Source: Cryptomeria japonica
Taxonomy: Eukaryota > Streptophyta > Pinopsida > Cupressales > Cupressaceae
Reading direction: 5' to 3'
Assembly (NCBI RefSeq): GCF_030272615.1
Contig: NC_081405.1
Coordinates: 26,674,272 to 26,738,271, forward strand
DNA: 64,000 nt
The notes under the pieces are model-generated. The model did no database searches, had not been told where the DNA came from, and was given only the letters and a program-made list of their open reading frames with translations. The position numbers were made by a program, and so were the translations under genes. Shown one piece after another: positions 10,600-21,879 of the stretch (its first letter is position 1; each line of letters starts with the position of its first letter).

Positions 10600-11807
10600 G
10601 ATGTCAAGTCAGCTTTTTTAAATGGGATTCTAGAAGAAGAAGTATATATTGAGTAGCCTAATGGGTTTTCCTTGACCGATGATAAAGACATGGTGTGTAA
10701 ATTACACAAAGCCTTGTATGGTCTTAATCAGGCACCGAGAGCATGGTATGAGAGATTACATGCACATTTGATCAAGATTAGATTCTAACGTACCAGTGAG
10801 GACAATAATATTTATTTGAAGACTGATGGAGACAAGATGTTGATAGTAGAAGTGTTTGTTGATGATATAATTTTTGGTGGCAATGATGATATGTGTATGG
10901 ACTTTGCTGATATAATGAAAAAGGAATTTGAAATGTCTCTAATCAGTGAAATTAAGCTCTTTATTGGTTTATAGGTCCAGCAATTGGATGGTGGTATCCT
11001 TATTTGTTAGATCAAGTATATCAAAGAGGTGTTGAAGACTTTCGGCATGGAAGACTACAAACCGGTAGGTACACCGATGGTGACTGGTTGCAAGTTGTCA
11101 AAAGAAGATGATTCCCCTGCTATTAGTGAAAAAGAGTACAGATCTATGATTGGAAAGCTACATTATGTTATCCATAGCAGACTAGATATTGCTCATGTTG
11201 TTGGATTAGTTGCAAGATTTCAAAAAGATCCTAAAGAAAGTCACATGGTGGTTGTGAAGAGAATTTTTCGATATCTCAAAGGCATGGTAGACTATGGTTT
11301 ATGGTATCTCTATAAAGGTGATTTTACTTTGAATGTCTTTATTGATGTTGATTGGCAGGTAATGTTGATGATCGGAAAAGCACAACCGGTGGAGCTTTTC
11401 TACTTGGAGGAAGATTAGTGGCATGGACGAGCAAGAAACAAACTTGTGTTTCTCAATCTACAAACGAAGCTGAGTATGTTGTTGTATCCATGAATTGCAC
11501 GTAGGCAATATGGATGAGACGTGTGCTAGAAGGATTCAAGATAGATATGTCAGAACTGATGACTATCTATTGTGATAATACAAGTGCAATCAATATTTCT
11601 AAAAATCCTGTGTTGCATTCTAGAACCAAGCACATTGAATTGAAGTATCATTCCATAAGGGAAAGAGTTCAAGATAAGGAAGTGAAGATATAATGTGTGA
11701 AGAGTATAGATTAGTTGGTTGATATCTTTACTAAACCCTTACCGAAGACTACTTTTGAGTTTCTTAGAGGTAAACTAGGGGTTAGACCTCTACATCGAAA
11801 GAACTAG
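10600..11807 (+). pseudogene. copia reverse transcriptase-RNase H (element E), truncated
   Basis: Begins abruptly inside the polymerase domain at DVKSAFLNG, then shows LHKALYGLNQAPRAWYERL and the catalytic-loop equivalent VFVDDIIFGG. RNase H follows, with CDNTSAINISKNPVLHSRTKHIELKYH and the terminal VDIFTKPLP motif, ending at a TAG (11805-11807). In-frame stops occur in the polymerase (for example near 10,652, 10,786 and 10,971) and a 1-nt deletion near 11,357 shifts RNase H. Not functional. Confidence 0.85.
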
Positions 11808-11897
11808 AATAATGGAGATCCATAAATCCTGTGGATTTCATGTTTATTTTACACTAAGGATTGATGCAGGTACATGCTACTCCTTTAGGGAGCAAGT
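11808..11897 (+). other. element E non-coding sequence between pol and insertion G
   Basis: Ninety bases of 3' untranslated sequence ending in caagt (11893-11897), the left TSD copy of G. The sequence resumes at 18168. Confidence 0.8.
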
Positions 11898-12270
11898 TGT
11901 TAGAGTAATTGGGTCTTTACTTGATTAATTAAACATTATTTGTTTAATTCTTTAAGTTTCCAATTATCTTTTTACACTTAAGCTAACATTAGGTGCATAT
12001 AATTAATTATTTTAATTAATTATTATGTGCAAACCTAGGGTTTTCCCTTTTTAGGGTTTCTTGACCTATTAGAGGTTATTTTTCTTTTCATTGTATCATC
12101 TTTTCAATATACATTTTTCTGGTGAATTGGAGCTCTCTTTTTTGGAGAATATTTTTCCTGTGTTTTTTCTTGATCTTTAGATTTTGCTTCATTGCTTCTC
12201 CTTATAACAGGTTATTCAACTTGTAGAAGATCTTCAGGCTACTATGGGGTTGTATTTCTCAACTCCTATA
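11898..12270 (+). repeat. 5' LTR of element G (373 bp)
   Basis: Starts tgttagagta and ends ctcctata directly against the primer site. Contains a 28-bp AT palindrome-like stretch (aattaattattttaattaatt, near 12,000-12,025). Its end is TA rather than CA, and the 3' LTR has the same end, so this is a family feature rather than a new mutation. Confidence 0.95.
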
Positions 12271-12282
12271 TGGTATCAGAGC
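12271..12282 (+). promoter_or_regulatory. primer binding site of element G
   Basis: tggtatcagagc, a perfect match to the standard plant initiator tRNA-Met site, with no spacer after the LTR. Confidence 0.95.
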
Positions 12283-13534
12283 TCAGATCTGCAGCTACCT
12301 GTTCCTGTTTTTTGAGAATTTTGCATTTGAAGCAGATCTGGGGTTTCAGACATTTTTTGTGTGCTTAGGGTTCAGGTTTTTTTTCTAAGCACTTTGGACC
12401 TAAACGGACCTCACCATTGTGCTCAGAACACCCAAAAACCCCTATAGTCATATAAAATTTTTCCATTTTTTACCCCTAAGCATCTGGGTGATTTTTTTTC
12501 TCCTAGCCAGGCCGTACGGCCCTGGCACGCAAATCGATAAAAAAAATTGCACAAAAAAAAATTGCCTTTTTACGACATGCAGGCAGAATTGTTTTGATTT
12601 TTCAAAAAAATTTACAAAAAAAATCAATCAAATAAAAAAAAAAACGCATTAAAAAAAAAGTTTTTTTAACCCACCTTTTAGGGTACAGGACCTGACAGTC
12701 CGGCGCCGTACGGACCTGTCAGGCCGACCCCACAGGCGCTGCCGGCCTCCGGCTCAAGCACCAGCTCCAGCTCCCGCCGGCTTTTTCCGGCCACTCCGTG
12801 ACCTGCCGCTCCCGCCCCGCCGGTGAGCCACCACCACCGGGCTCTGCCACCTCCACCGGGTCGCGCCACCTCCGCTCGGCCTGAGCACCGCTCCACCTCT
12901 GTGCCACCTGTGCCCGGCCCGTGCGCCACCTCCGCCCGGCCCGAGCCCCACCTCCGCCCGGAGCACCACCAGCCCCTCCTCTCTAGTCCTTTTGAGAGGG
13001 GGTTGGTTTTTTGGGCCTAGATCGTGCATCCAGAGTCAGATTTTGGCGAACGAATAGGCGTTGAAAAGGTGATTCCGAGTCGGACCTCATGGTGGTAGAC
13101 TTTTTTCTTCGATTTGTTGTTTGACTATGTTTTTTACCAGTCAAAGTTGGGCTTCTTTTTTGCACTTCCGGGGCCATAGAATGGGCAAACGGACTCTATT
13201 TTTTGAAAATGAATAGGCGTTGGAAAGCTCTCAGCATGCTCTATTCAGATTTGTGATCTTTTTTCTCAAAATTTTCACCAGGTACATGAGATATCAATTT
13301 GAAGTTTTTTTGCTTATGCACTACTTCCTTCTCAGTACTATGTACTAGGGTTTGGGTTTCTCCATTGTGGGGGGGTTTTTTTTTTCTCGCTTTCTGTCAT
13401 TTATCTCAGAAATCAAGAACACCTAAACTCTCAAAACAAACAAACCCTTTTGCATCTTTTGTCTATTCTGAAAGATCACATAATTAAAACAACCAACAAG
13501 CAGGTGCAGGTGCAGAGTTCTTTTCTTTGTTCTC
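12283..13534 (+). other. element G leader with GC-rich island and palindromes
   Basis: About 1.25 kb without a convincing reading frame. Two GC-rich self-complementary sites share the core gccgtacgg: a near-perfect 21-bp palindrome at 12506-12526, and an 8-bp stem (12691-12698 with 12716-12723). A strongly GC-rich, Pro/Arg-codon-like island covers about 12,680-12,975 in an otherwise AT-rich element. Reading frames there are composition artefacts. The palindromes could serve RNA dimerisation or packaging; this is inference. Confidence 0.55.
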
Positions 13535-16500
13535 ATGGCAGATCTTTCAGTTGAGTTGTTGACTTCACACAACTATCACACCTGGAAGCCCCGCATCACA
13601 AGGCTTCTCAGGTCATCAGGGTTGTGGGCTACATTGGATGAGGTTCAGCCAGACCTTCACCGTCCTTATGAGGTTCTTATGTACCGGAACAAGCTGGATG
13701 AGGCCATGGGTTTGATCGCTTTGCATGTCTCCGACAATCTTCTGTTTCACCTTGATGAGTTGCTTACTCCTCAGGATATGTGGTTGAAGTTTGATTCTCT
13801 CTTCGGGAGGGTCAATGAGATTTGGGCATTATAGATTGAAGCAGAGTTGACTTCATTGTTACCTGATACCTTTCCCACTATTGAGGATTTTTTGAACAAA
13901 TTCAAGACTACCAGATCTGTTCTTTAGGGATGTGGAAAGAACAAGACCGATACAGAGTGCATTCATTTGATTCTTTCGAAGCTTCAGGGTCCCTTTCAGT
14001 TTTTTGCCTCTGTTTTCTACTCCACCATGGATGGTTTGGGTACTAATTTTACCATGCCCAGCTTTGATGTCTTTTGTGAGCACTTGTCTCATGAGCAATC
14101 TCATCTTTCTCAGTTGGATATGCTCTCAGGCTCCAAGAACGAAGCATTGGTTGCTCAGTCCTCTAAGGAGAAGGACAAACAGAAGCAGAAATCGAAGCAG
14201 AAAAAGTCTTCTGCAGGTAGTGAGAATTCCTCCAATCCTGCTCCTAAGTCTGATTCAAAACCAGTTCCTCCCAAACAAGGGAAATCTTCACAGTCCGGTG
14301 AGTCTTCCTCCAAGACTAAGAAGAAATCATCAGACACTTGTAGTTTTTGTGGAAAGGATGGACATCCAGTTTTCAGGTGTTGGAAACGATTAGAGGCTTT
14401 AGAGGAAGCCATGCAGCAACATCACATTTCCTCACCTCAAGCATCTTCTCCTTCCATAGGGAAAGGTCATGCTCTCACTACTAGAGCTTCGACCTCTGGG
14501 TCCACTTGGATTCTAGATTCTGGTGCTTCTCACCATATGACACACACTCAGCAGTTGGTTACTTCTCTTACCTCTTATGGTATTTCACAGATTGCAGTGG
14601 GTGACTCAGTTCAGCTTTCCGTCTTGGGTTCAGGTTCTATCTCTTTGGATGGGGGTACTCTACAGGATGTTCTGGTTGTCCCTGACATCTTGACGAACCT
14701 CTTGTCTATTTATCAAATTTGCCACTCTGGCTCTGGTAAGATAGTTGAGTTCTCACCACTTGATGTGGTTATTCGGGACCTCCATGACCCTGATTTGGTT
14801 GTGGCTTCTAGTAGTGTGAATTTTGCATCTCGTCTCTACAGATTTGACGAATTTGAGCCCTCTTCGGGTATAGGTTCATCTCTCATAGCACATGCAGATT
14901 CAGTGAGTAAGCTTTGGCATGAGCGATTGGGCCATGTCAATTACAGATATCTTCAGTAGATGAGTACACAAGCACTTGTTCTTGGGCTCCTATAGATTTC
15001 CTGCACTGATGGTGTTTGTCATGGTTGTGTTCTTGGCAAGCATCACAGAGATCCCTTTTCGAAAGGGAGAGCCTCTCGTGCTTTGGCACCCTTGGAGTTG
15101 ATTCACAGTGATCTCATGTCATTTCCCACTCCTTCTTTTTCAGGGGCCAAGTATGTACTCACGTTTATTGATGACTTCTCCAGACGCACATGGGTGTACT
15201 TTCTTAAGTACAAGTCTAATGTCTTTGATTCATTTCGAATCTTCAAGACATTTGTCGAGAAGTAATCTGGCTGTTCTATTCGACGGATACGTACAGATAA
15301 TGGGGGGGAGTATGGGAATCAAGCTTTCAGAGATTTTTGCACTGAGCATGGTTTGCAGCATCAGTTTACTGTTCCCTACACCCCTCAGCAGAATGGTGTT
15401 GCTGAACGCAAGAACAGAACTTTATGGGAGATGGCGAATTGTATGATTCAGTCCAGGTCCATGGATTCATCTTTTTGGGCTGAGGCAATCAATTGTGCCA
15501 ACTATATTCAGAATCGGATGCCTCACAAGGCTATTCGACATATGACTCCTGAGGAGGCTTGGTCTCATGACAAGCCTGATGTTTTCTTTTTTCGGGTCTT
15601 TGGTAGTGAGGCATGGGCCTTTATTCCTGATGCTCAGAGGAAAGCCATGGAGTAGAAGAGCCAACCACTCATTTTTGTTGGTTACTGTGAGGATGTTAAG
15701 GCATACAAGTTGTTTGATCCTGATTCCAGAGAGGTCCTGTTTCGACGGGATGTTCAGTTTGATGAGATTCTTCCCACAGTGGTTACCCCGACTCCGGTGT
15801 CTACTCCTCTGCCTACTCCGGCCATTGCACCACTTCAGGATCTTTTTGAGGATGATTCCAATGATGGTGCTGATGATCCACCATCCCCACCCCCACCATC
15901 CCCACCTCCACCTGCTCCACCTCAGATGCCCAAGTGGGCTCGCCTTACTGTTGCAGCGGCAGGTCCCCTGGCTGGTGATCCTTCACATACTCGTCGCACT
16001 CGTTCTCACATAGTGGGTTCTAGTCTTTTGAGTCATGCTATTTCAGATGATCCTCAGAAGTTTTCAGAGGCGACAGGTCACCTTGAGTGGGATTGTGCTA
16101 TGGAGGAGGAGTATTCTTCTTTGATGAGGAATCATACATGGGATCTCTGTCCTCTTCCTAAGGGCAGAAAGATGGTTAGGTGTCGCTGGTTGTATCACAC
16201 TAAATTTGCTAGTGATGGTTCCATTGATAAGTACAAGGCACGTCTTGTTACGAAGGGTTTTTCATAGGTTGAGGGTATTGATTACTCTGAGACATTTGCC
16301 CCTGTAGCCAAGATGAATTCCATTCGCTTTGTACTCTCTCTTGCAGCTTCTCGGCGTTGGCCTATTTTTCAGATGGATGTGAAGAGTGTCTTCTTGCACG
16401 GGGATCTACAAGAGGAAATCTACATGGAACAACCTCAGGGATTTGTGTAGGATAGTTCTTTGGTTTGTAGACTTCGACATTCATTGTATGGTCTCAAACA

Positions 16501-17584
16501 GGCCCCTCAGGCTTGGTATGAGAAGATGGACTCTTTCTTGCTCTCCATTGGGTTCTCCCATAGTCATTCTGATCACACCATCTACATTCAGCTTCTTGAG
16601 GGTGACATTTTGGTTCTTGTGCTATATGTTGATGATCTTCTCATCACGGGTAGCTCATCCTCTATGATTCAGCATATTCAGCGTGCCTTGATGGATCAAT
16701 TTGAGATGACAGATCTCAGTCTCTTGCACTATTTCCTTGGTCTTCAGGTGATTCAATCTTCTGATGGGATCTCTCTCTACCAGCAGAAGTATGCTCTTGA
16801 CATGCTTTAGCGCTTTGGCATGCTTGATTGCAAGCCTGCTCCCACACCATTTCAGTCAGGGGTTGTTTTGACCATAGCTTGTCCCACTCCTTCAGTCGAT
16901 TCTACACTTTACAGGCAGTTGGTTGGTAGTTTGTTGTACCTAACTCACACCCATCCTGATATTTCCTTTGCGGTTGGTCTTGTCTCTCGCTTCTCCCATG
17001 ATCCTCATGAGAGTCATTGGCAAGCTTCCAAACGTATTTTGAGGTACATTCAGGGCACTAGTTCTCATGGCATTCATTATACATCAGGGGAACCTCACAT
17101 TATTGGCTACACTGACTTAGATTGGGCTGGTGATGTCACTGATCGGAAGTCTACTTCTGGCTTTGTTTTCTGTCTTGGCTCTAGTCCTATCACATGATCT
17201 TGCAAGAAGCAGACTGCTCATGCATTATCATCTACAAAGGCTGAGTACCGCTCTGCTGTGCTCGCTAGTCAGGAGATCTTATGGCTTCGACAGTTGATGA
17301 CTGAGTTTGGTTTTCCTCCTGATAGTCCCACTGTTCTTTGGTGTGACAATCAAAGTGCTATTCATATTTCCCGCAACCCGGTAGAGCATCAATGGACGAA
17401 GCACATTGAGCTTCACATGCATTTCATCCGTCAGTTGATTCAAGATGGTGTTCTCATTCTGGAGTACATCCCCATTTCTGAGCAGGTTGTAGACATCTTC
17501 ATGAAACTTTTTGCATCATCACGCTATCTTCAATTGCGCTCTATGCTTGGGGTGAAGGAAGTTGTCCTTGGGGGGTCTTTATGA
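13535..17584 (+). pseudogene. copia Gag-Pol polyprotein (element G), one frame with in-frame stops
   Basis: One 1,350-codon frame from ATG 13535 to the natural TGA at 17582-17584 with no frameshift. In order: Gag (from 13535) with canonical zinc knuckle CSFCGKDGHPVFRC (about 14,338-14,379); protease LDSGASHHMT (Asp at about 14,516); integrase with HHCC finger (about 14,912-15,030) and catalytic HSDL, TDNGGEYG and GVAERKN; a proline-rich hinge (about 15,870-15,930); reverse transcriptase with intact YVDD (about 16,625-16,636); RNase H with CDNQSA and TKHIELHMH. Ten premature stops break it, at 13832, 13925, 14957, 14993, 15263, 15653, 16265, 16448, 16808 and 17195: eight TAG, one TAA, one TGA. 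Several fall where glutamine is expected, and the TGA where tryptophan is usual. Domain order puts it in Ty1/copia. Confidence 0.95.
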
Positions 17585-17784
17585 GGCCTTCCTTCCTTCT
17601 TCTTCTTTCAGCATGTTCTTTTATCTCTTTTTGGAGAGGAGTTTTTTCTCATTGGGTTTTCTCCTTTGTCTCCGTTTCATAGAGATTTCATTGTATTTGG
17701 GTACCTGATTAGGCCTTATTGTCGGGACCCATCTTTCATGCTTTCAGTAGTTGTTCTAGGTTTTAGCTTCTCCCTAAGTCTAGC

Positions 17785-17794
17785 TTAAGGGGGG
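17785..17794 (+). promoter_or_regulatory. polypurine tract of element G
   Basis: taaggggggg-like run (aagggggg) immediately before the 3' LTR start at 17795, in the expected place for plus-strand priming. Confidence 0.8.
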
Positions 17795-18167
17795 TGTTAG
17801 AGTAATTGGGTCTTTACTTGATTAATTAAACATTATTTGTTTAATTCTTTAAGTTTCCAATTATCTTTTTACACTTAAGCTAACATTAGGTGCATATAAT
17901 TAATTATTTTAATTAATTATTATGTGCAAACCTAGGGTTTTCCCTTTTTAGGGTTTCTTGACCTATTAGAGGTTATTTTTCTTTTCATTGTATCATCTTT
18001 TCAATATACATTTTTCTGGTGAATTGGAGCTCTCTTTTTTGGAGAATATTTTTCCTGTGTTTTTTCTTGTTCTTCAGATTTTGCTTCATTGCTTCTCCTT
18101 GTAACAGGTTATTCAGCTTGCAGAAGATCTTCAAGCTACTGTGGGGTTGTATTTCTCAACTCCTATA
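17795..18167 (+). repeat. 3' LTR of element G (373 bp)
   Basis: Same length and ends as the 5' LTR. Differences seen are mostly transitions, clustered in the last 130 bp. Followed by the TSD caagt. Confidence 0.95.
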
Positions 18168-18500
18168 CAAGTCTAATGTAAAATTATGATTTAATGCTCT
18201 GTTATAATTTTCTGATTTATGTAGTAGAGATGGTGAAAGAGTCAGCAGCAGAATTAATAACAAGTGATGGATTTACATCTTTGGCATTTTTGTCAAAGGG
18301 GGAGAAGAAATTAATAGAAATCAAATTTTCCAGACATGTGAGAAGTTGAAGATCAAATTGAGTGAAGCATTGGTTTAGGGGGAGATGTAAAGGAGAGATC
18401 ATGCGATATCGACAAGCAAGTTGATGATGATGATGATGATGATGGTGGTATTTTGATTGTGTATCTGATTAGTGTTGCCATCAATGCCAAAGGGGGAGAT
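18168..18500 (+). other. element E 3' untranslated region with GAT microsatellite and polypurine tract
   Basis: Resumes E after G. Contains a (gat)n microsatellite (about 18422-18444) and three GGGGGAGA motifs: near 18,298, near 18,380 and the true polypurine tract aaagggggagat (18489-18500) touching the 3' LTR. Element D has the same tract and similar upstream copies. No coding sequence. Confidence 0.8.
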
Positions 18501-19277
18501 TGTTGGCATTTGGCATAACTGATGTAGATCAGGTCATGTAGTTGAAGTTGGATGACTGCACCGGTAAAGGATAGAAGTCTTTTTGTGATGAAGAGATTGA
18601 GATTCTATGAATAGATGACATGATCAGTTATTTGTGTTGGCATTGTTGGCAATTGATGTTCCTAGTGTTCTTGATGTTTTGTTTTATCATCTAAGTGATT
18701 TGGTTTATTGAAAAATAGGGTTTACCGACAGTGATCTAAAGTCTATGAAATAGGACTTTAACCAGTAAAGCAGAATTGTTTTGATTGGATCGATCGATTG
18801 GCAATGATTGGTGATTTGCGGTTTGGATGGTGAACTTGTATCATGGAAAGATGTATGTGATTGGAACTGGAACTTGTGATAATTATTGGAAGGCGTGTTT
18901 CAATTTCTGATGAATTTTTGCTAAGGTTTTAGTAGGGTTTAAGGACCGGTGAATAAATATTCAAACCGGTAATGATTTATGTTATGACGATGACTGATAG
19001 CCAGTCTACTTAAAGTTGGTAACACTACACAACCCGCGTGAAATATTTAATAGTTGTTTTAGCGCAATTCAAGGAAGCTTTTCTTTGAAACTAGCGAAAT
19101 GCTCTGGAGAGTGTTTTGAAGATACAGATCGTATTTTTAGTGATGAGTTATGATCAATCAACGATTGATATTGCATTGTAATTTTGAGTTATGATCTGGA
19201 TAACAATCTACGATGATCTTTTGTGATCTCATTATAAATTCTTGATGTAATTAGCTTTTTTGGCCAACCTAGTTTAG
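18501..19277 (+). repeat. 3' LTR of element E, first part
   Basis: Starts TGTTGGCATTTGGC and follows the 5' LTR (7651-8415) until F interrupts it; gtttag at 19272-19277 is one side of F's target duplication. It continues at 28420. Confidence 0.9.
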
Positions 19278-20266
19278 TGTTGGACATTTGGAGGAGTTGA
19301 TTATGTGTTGCATTGATGTTTTTTCATTGATGTCAACACTAACTATTTTGGTTGCTTTATTGGTATCCTTCTAGTCCCGGTAAGATGTTTGGTTTCTAGT
19401 TGGTTTGGATCCGACATGATCCTGTATGTTGCGGTATGATTTGATTATGGAATTGGCTTATTCATGCTACTCAGGTTCATGTTCAGTCAGTTGGTTTTCT
19501 TCCGGTGATCAAATGCTATCCTATTTTGCTAGCAAGCTTGGTTTGTGGTTCCGTCGAGGGTTTCACCGATAGAGCTTTGATGATGTGTTTAAGTGGTGTT
19601 GGTGCAGATTCTGGTGGAGATTCGGGATACTGATGGTGATCATGTTCGAGACTTAATAGATTGGGATTATTGCTTTAGCGTGTGTGGACCTAAATTGGGT
19701 CCCGATTTATCTAGGTTATGGGCTGACTTAATGTAATGTGTGGATTGGAACTCTCGATGTGTTTTCAAGATGTCTTACGGGTTGAATATTATTTGTTTGG
19801 TCTTAGGCCGACATGTTTTGTAATTATGTAATTGGTTTATTGTCTAGTGGATGACCTAATTGTTTATGGTCGAGGGTTTGTATATATATGATGTAAGATC
19901 TCATTGTAAAATATAACATAGGAAAGGGATATGGATATGTAATGAGCGAATAATGTAATAATCATTCAGGCAGAGGATTTGGTCAATCATTGGTGATCGA
20001 TTTGGGCTTATGTAAGAGGATTTAGTCCTTTGCTATTGAGCTTAACTGGAACTGTACTCGGGCATAGGAGATCCTATCTTTGCAATTCATTCATTTCTCT
20101 GGATTGTAGTCTAGATTTCTATGTAGTTAGTGAGACTCCTTTTGTGATGAGCAGTACGCTCTAGGTTGTTGGCCTTCCTACAAGTGCAGGCCCTTCAATT
20201 GTAATTGACATACTTACTACAAAAGTATTATCTGACTGTGGGTAGGCTTCCCACCGTGGTTTTTCC

Positions 20267-21451
20267 TGATGAATACTAAGAGGGGGGGGTGAATTAGTAT
20301 GCCAAAAATCTTTGTACTTAAACACTTATACACAGTCTAAAGATAAACCAATAAAACAGTCTAACAAATAGATCAATTATCACACATGCAAACCAAAATG
20401 CGAATAAAGCATTCACCCACAAAAGCAATACAACCATAACACAAGATATTTGACGTGGAAACCCAACTGGAAAAAACCACGGTGAGATGGAACTCACAAG
20501 TTGCTATCTGCAAACTAGAAACCAGACTGGTTAAGGTCAGACCGGTTGAGGTCTTACAATGTTCTTCACCAGAATAGATCCTATTAGGAATCTCAATCTC
20601 TGTTAGGAGATAAGTTTAATTAAAGACTATCTTGTTAGAGGATTTTAGATTCACAGAAGTGAACCACCTTGTTAGAGGATTTTACAAAGGCTTTTGGGCC
20701 TACCCGATTTAAGGGCTACAGACTTGTCGAAGATGTGAGTAATCAACAAGTGTTTGATCTATCTAATAGCACAAACTGCTTGATTAGATCTAGTATAGCT
20801 CACTGCTAATGCATTTCAGCATTACTTCAGTCTTCTCTATCTCTTTATGTTTTACAACTCGATCTTCTCAGATACGATCGCTCTTACAACAACTCAACTA
20901 CCACCTTAAACCCTAGCCACAACATAAACCCTTTCAGTAACAGTTACAACAACTCAAAACCCTAGACATGATGTCCTTTAAAGGAATCTGATTTCATGTC
21001 GGTCCATTAGGATTACATTACAATTTCCTAGGTTCAATGAATCTAGACATACTCAGTAACACGATACAAAAAGCACCGTCAGTGTGTCGGCACTGTCAAT
21101 CAATCGGTGGGTTGGTAACTCATCACAAAATGTCGGTTGGTAACTCATCATAGAGTATTGCCGGTTCATACAAAATACCGGTTGCCATTTTGGCAAAAAT
21201 GAAGACTGGTAAGAATGTGTTATGCTGCTTTGCTCCCTTGTACTAGTTGAGATCCACGAACCGCTTGGGGTCGTTATGCCGCTTCAAACCAAGAAACACA
21301 TTCTGCAAAATCATTAGTCTAAAGACTAGAATACAACATACCGGTTGGAACAAATATCGGTTGAGCTCTAGCTCATACATATAAAGGGGGTCTCAATACA
21401 AGTGTGTGTCCATCAATGACAATCACAACATAAACATCAAAAATGCCAACA
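20267..21451 (-). repeat. 3' LTR of element D (1,185 bp)
   Basis: Plus-strand start tgatgaatac, end gccaaca. Near its 3' end (minus orientation) is a hairpin with arms 20273-20279 and 20294-20300 and a C-rich loop. Diverged from the other D LTR by scattered substitutions, visibly more than between the two G LTRs. Confidence 0.92.
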
Positions 21452-21463
21452 ATCTCCCCCTTT
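21452..21463 (-). promoter_or_regulatory. polypurine tract of element D
   Basis: Minus strand aaagggggagat directly before the LTR start; identical to the tract of element E at 18489-18500. Confidence 0.85.
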
Positions 21464-21879
21464 GGCATTGATGGCAACACTTAGGAAAATAAAATTTTGA
21501 CATCTAAGTGTTTTACAACAAAAACTTGCCATTAACAAAATTGCTCCCCTTAAGCATATACACTATCCTTTAATCAACACAATGTATAGCAATTTTGCAT
21601 ACAGAGCATAATCATTGAGACATCAGTGCATATAGCATATATCAAAACATATATCAAAATTTTAAAAACAGATGCATCTCCCTATTTGTCTTCAAAATAG
21701 ATAAAGTACTTCTCCCCCTGTATCAGAAGATCAAAATTTTAAAACCAAAAACAAATACTTCTCCCCCTTTGCCAACAATGGCAAAGTATCACTAAACAAC
21801 CCTATTTCCAAAAAAAATAAAAAGTTTATGACAACAGTGAATAATACTTGTCAAAAACCGATTTATAGTCCTGCAAAAA
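21464..21879 (-). other. element D 3' untranslated region
   Basis: No coding sequence. Minus strand contains further GGGGGAGAAG copies (near 21,720 and 21,770), like the extra copies in E's 3' region. Confidence 0.6.

Larger units (their letters stand above)
11898..18167 (+). mobile_element. element G: complete Ty1/copia element nested in E
   Basis: Two 373-bp LTRs, primer site, long leader, one polyprotein frame and polypurine tract are all present, with a perfect TSD (caagt at 11893-11897 and 18168-18172). By eye the LTRs differ at about 7 of 373 positions, all in the last third, so this is one of the youngest insertions here. Length 6,270 bp. Confidence 0.95.

Noticed and set aside
12678-13029. 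Overlapping Pro/Arg/Gly-rich frames in the G leader
   Set aside because: High GC keeps all frames open; no domain and not linked to the polyprotein frame.
13859-14412. Minus-strand frames opposite G gag and protease
   Set aside because: Antisense shadows of the Ser/Lys-rich Gag region without domain features.
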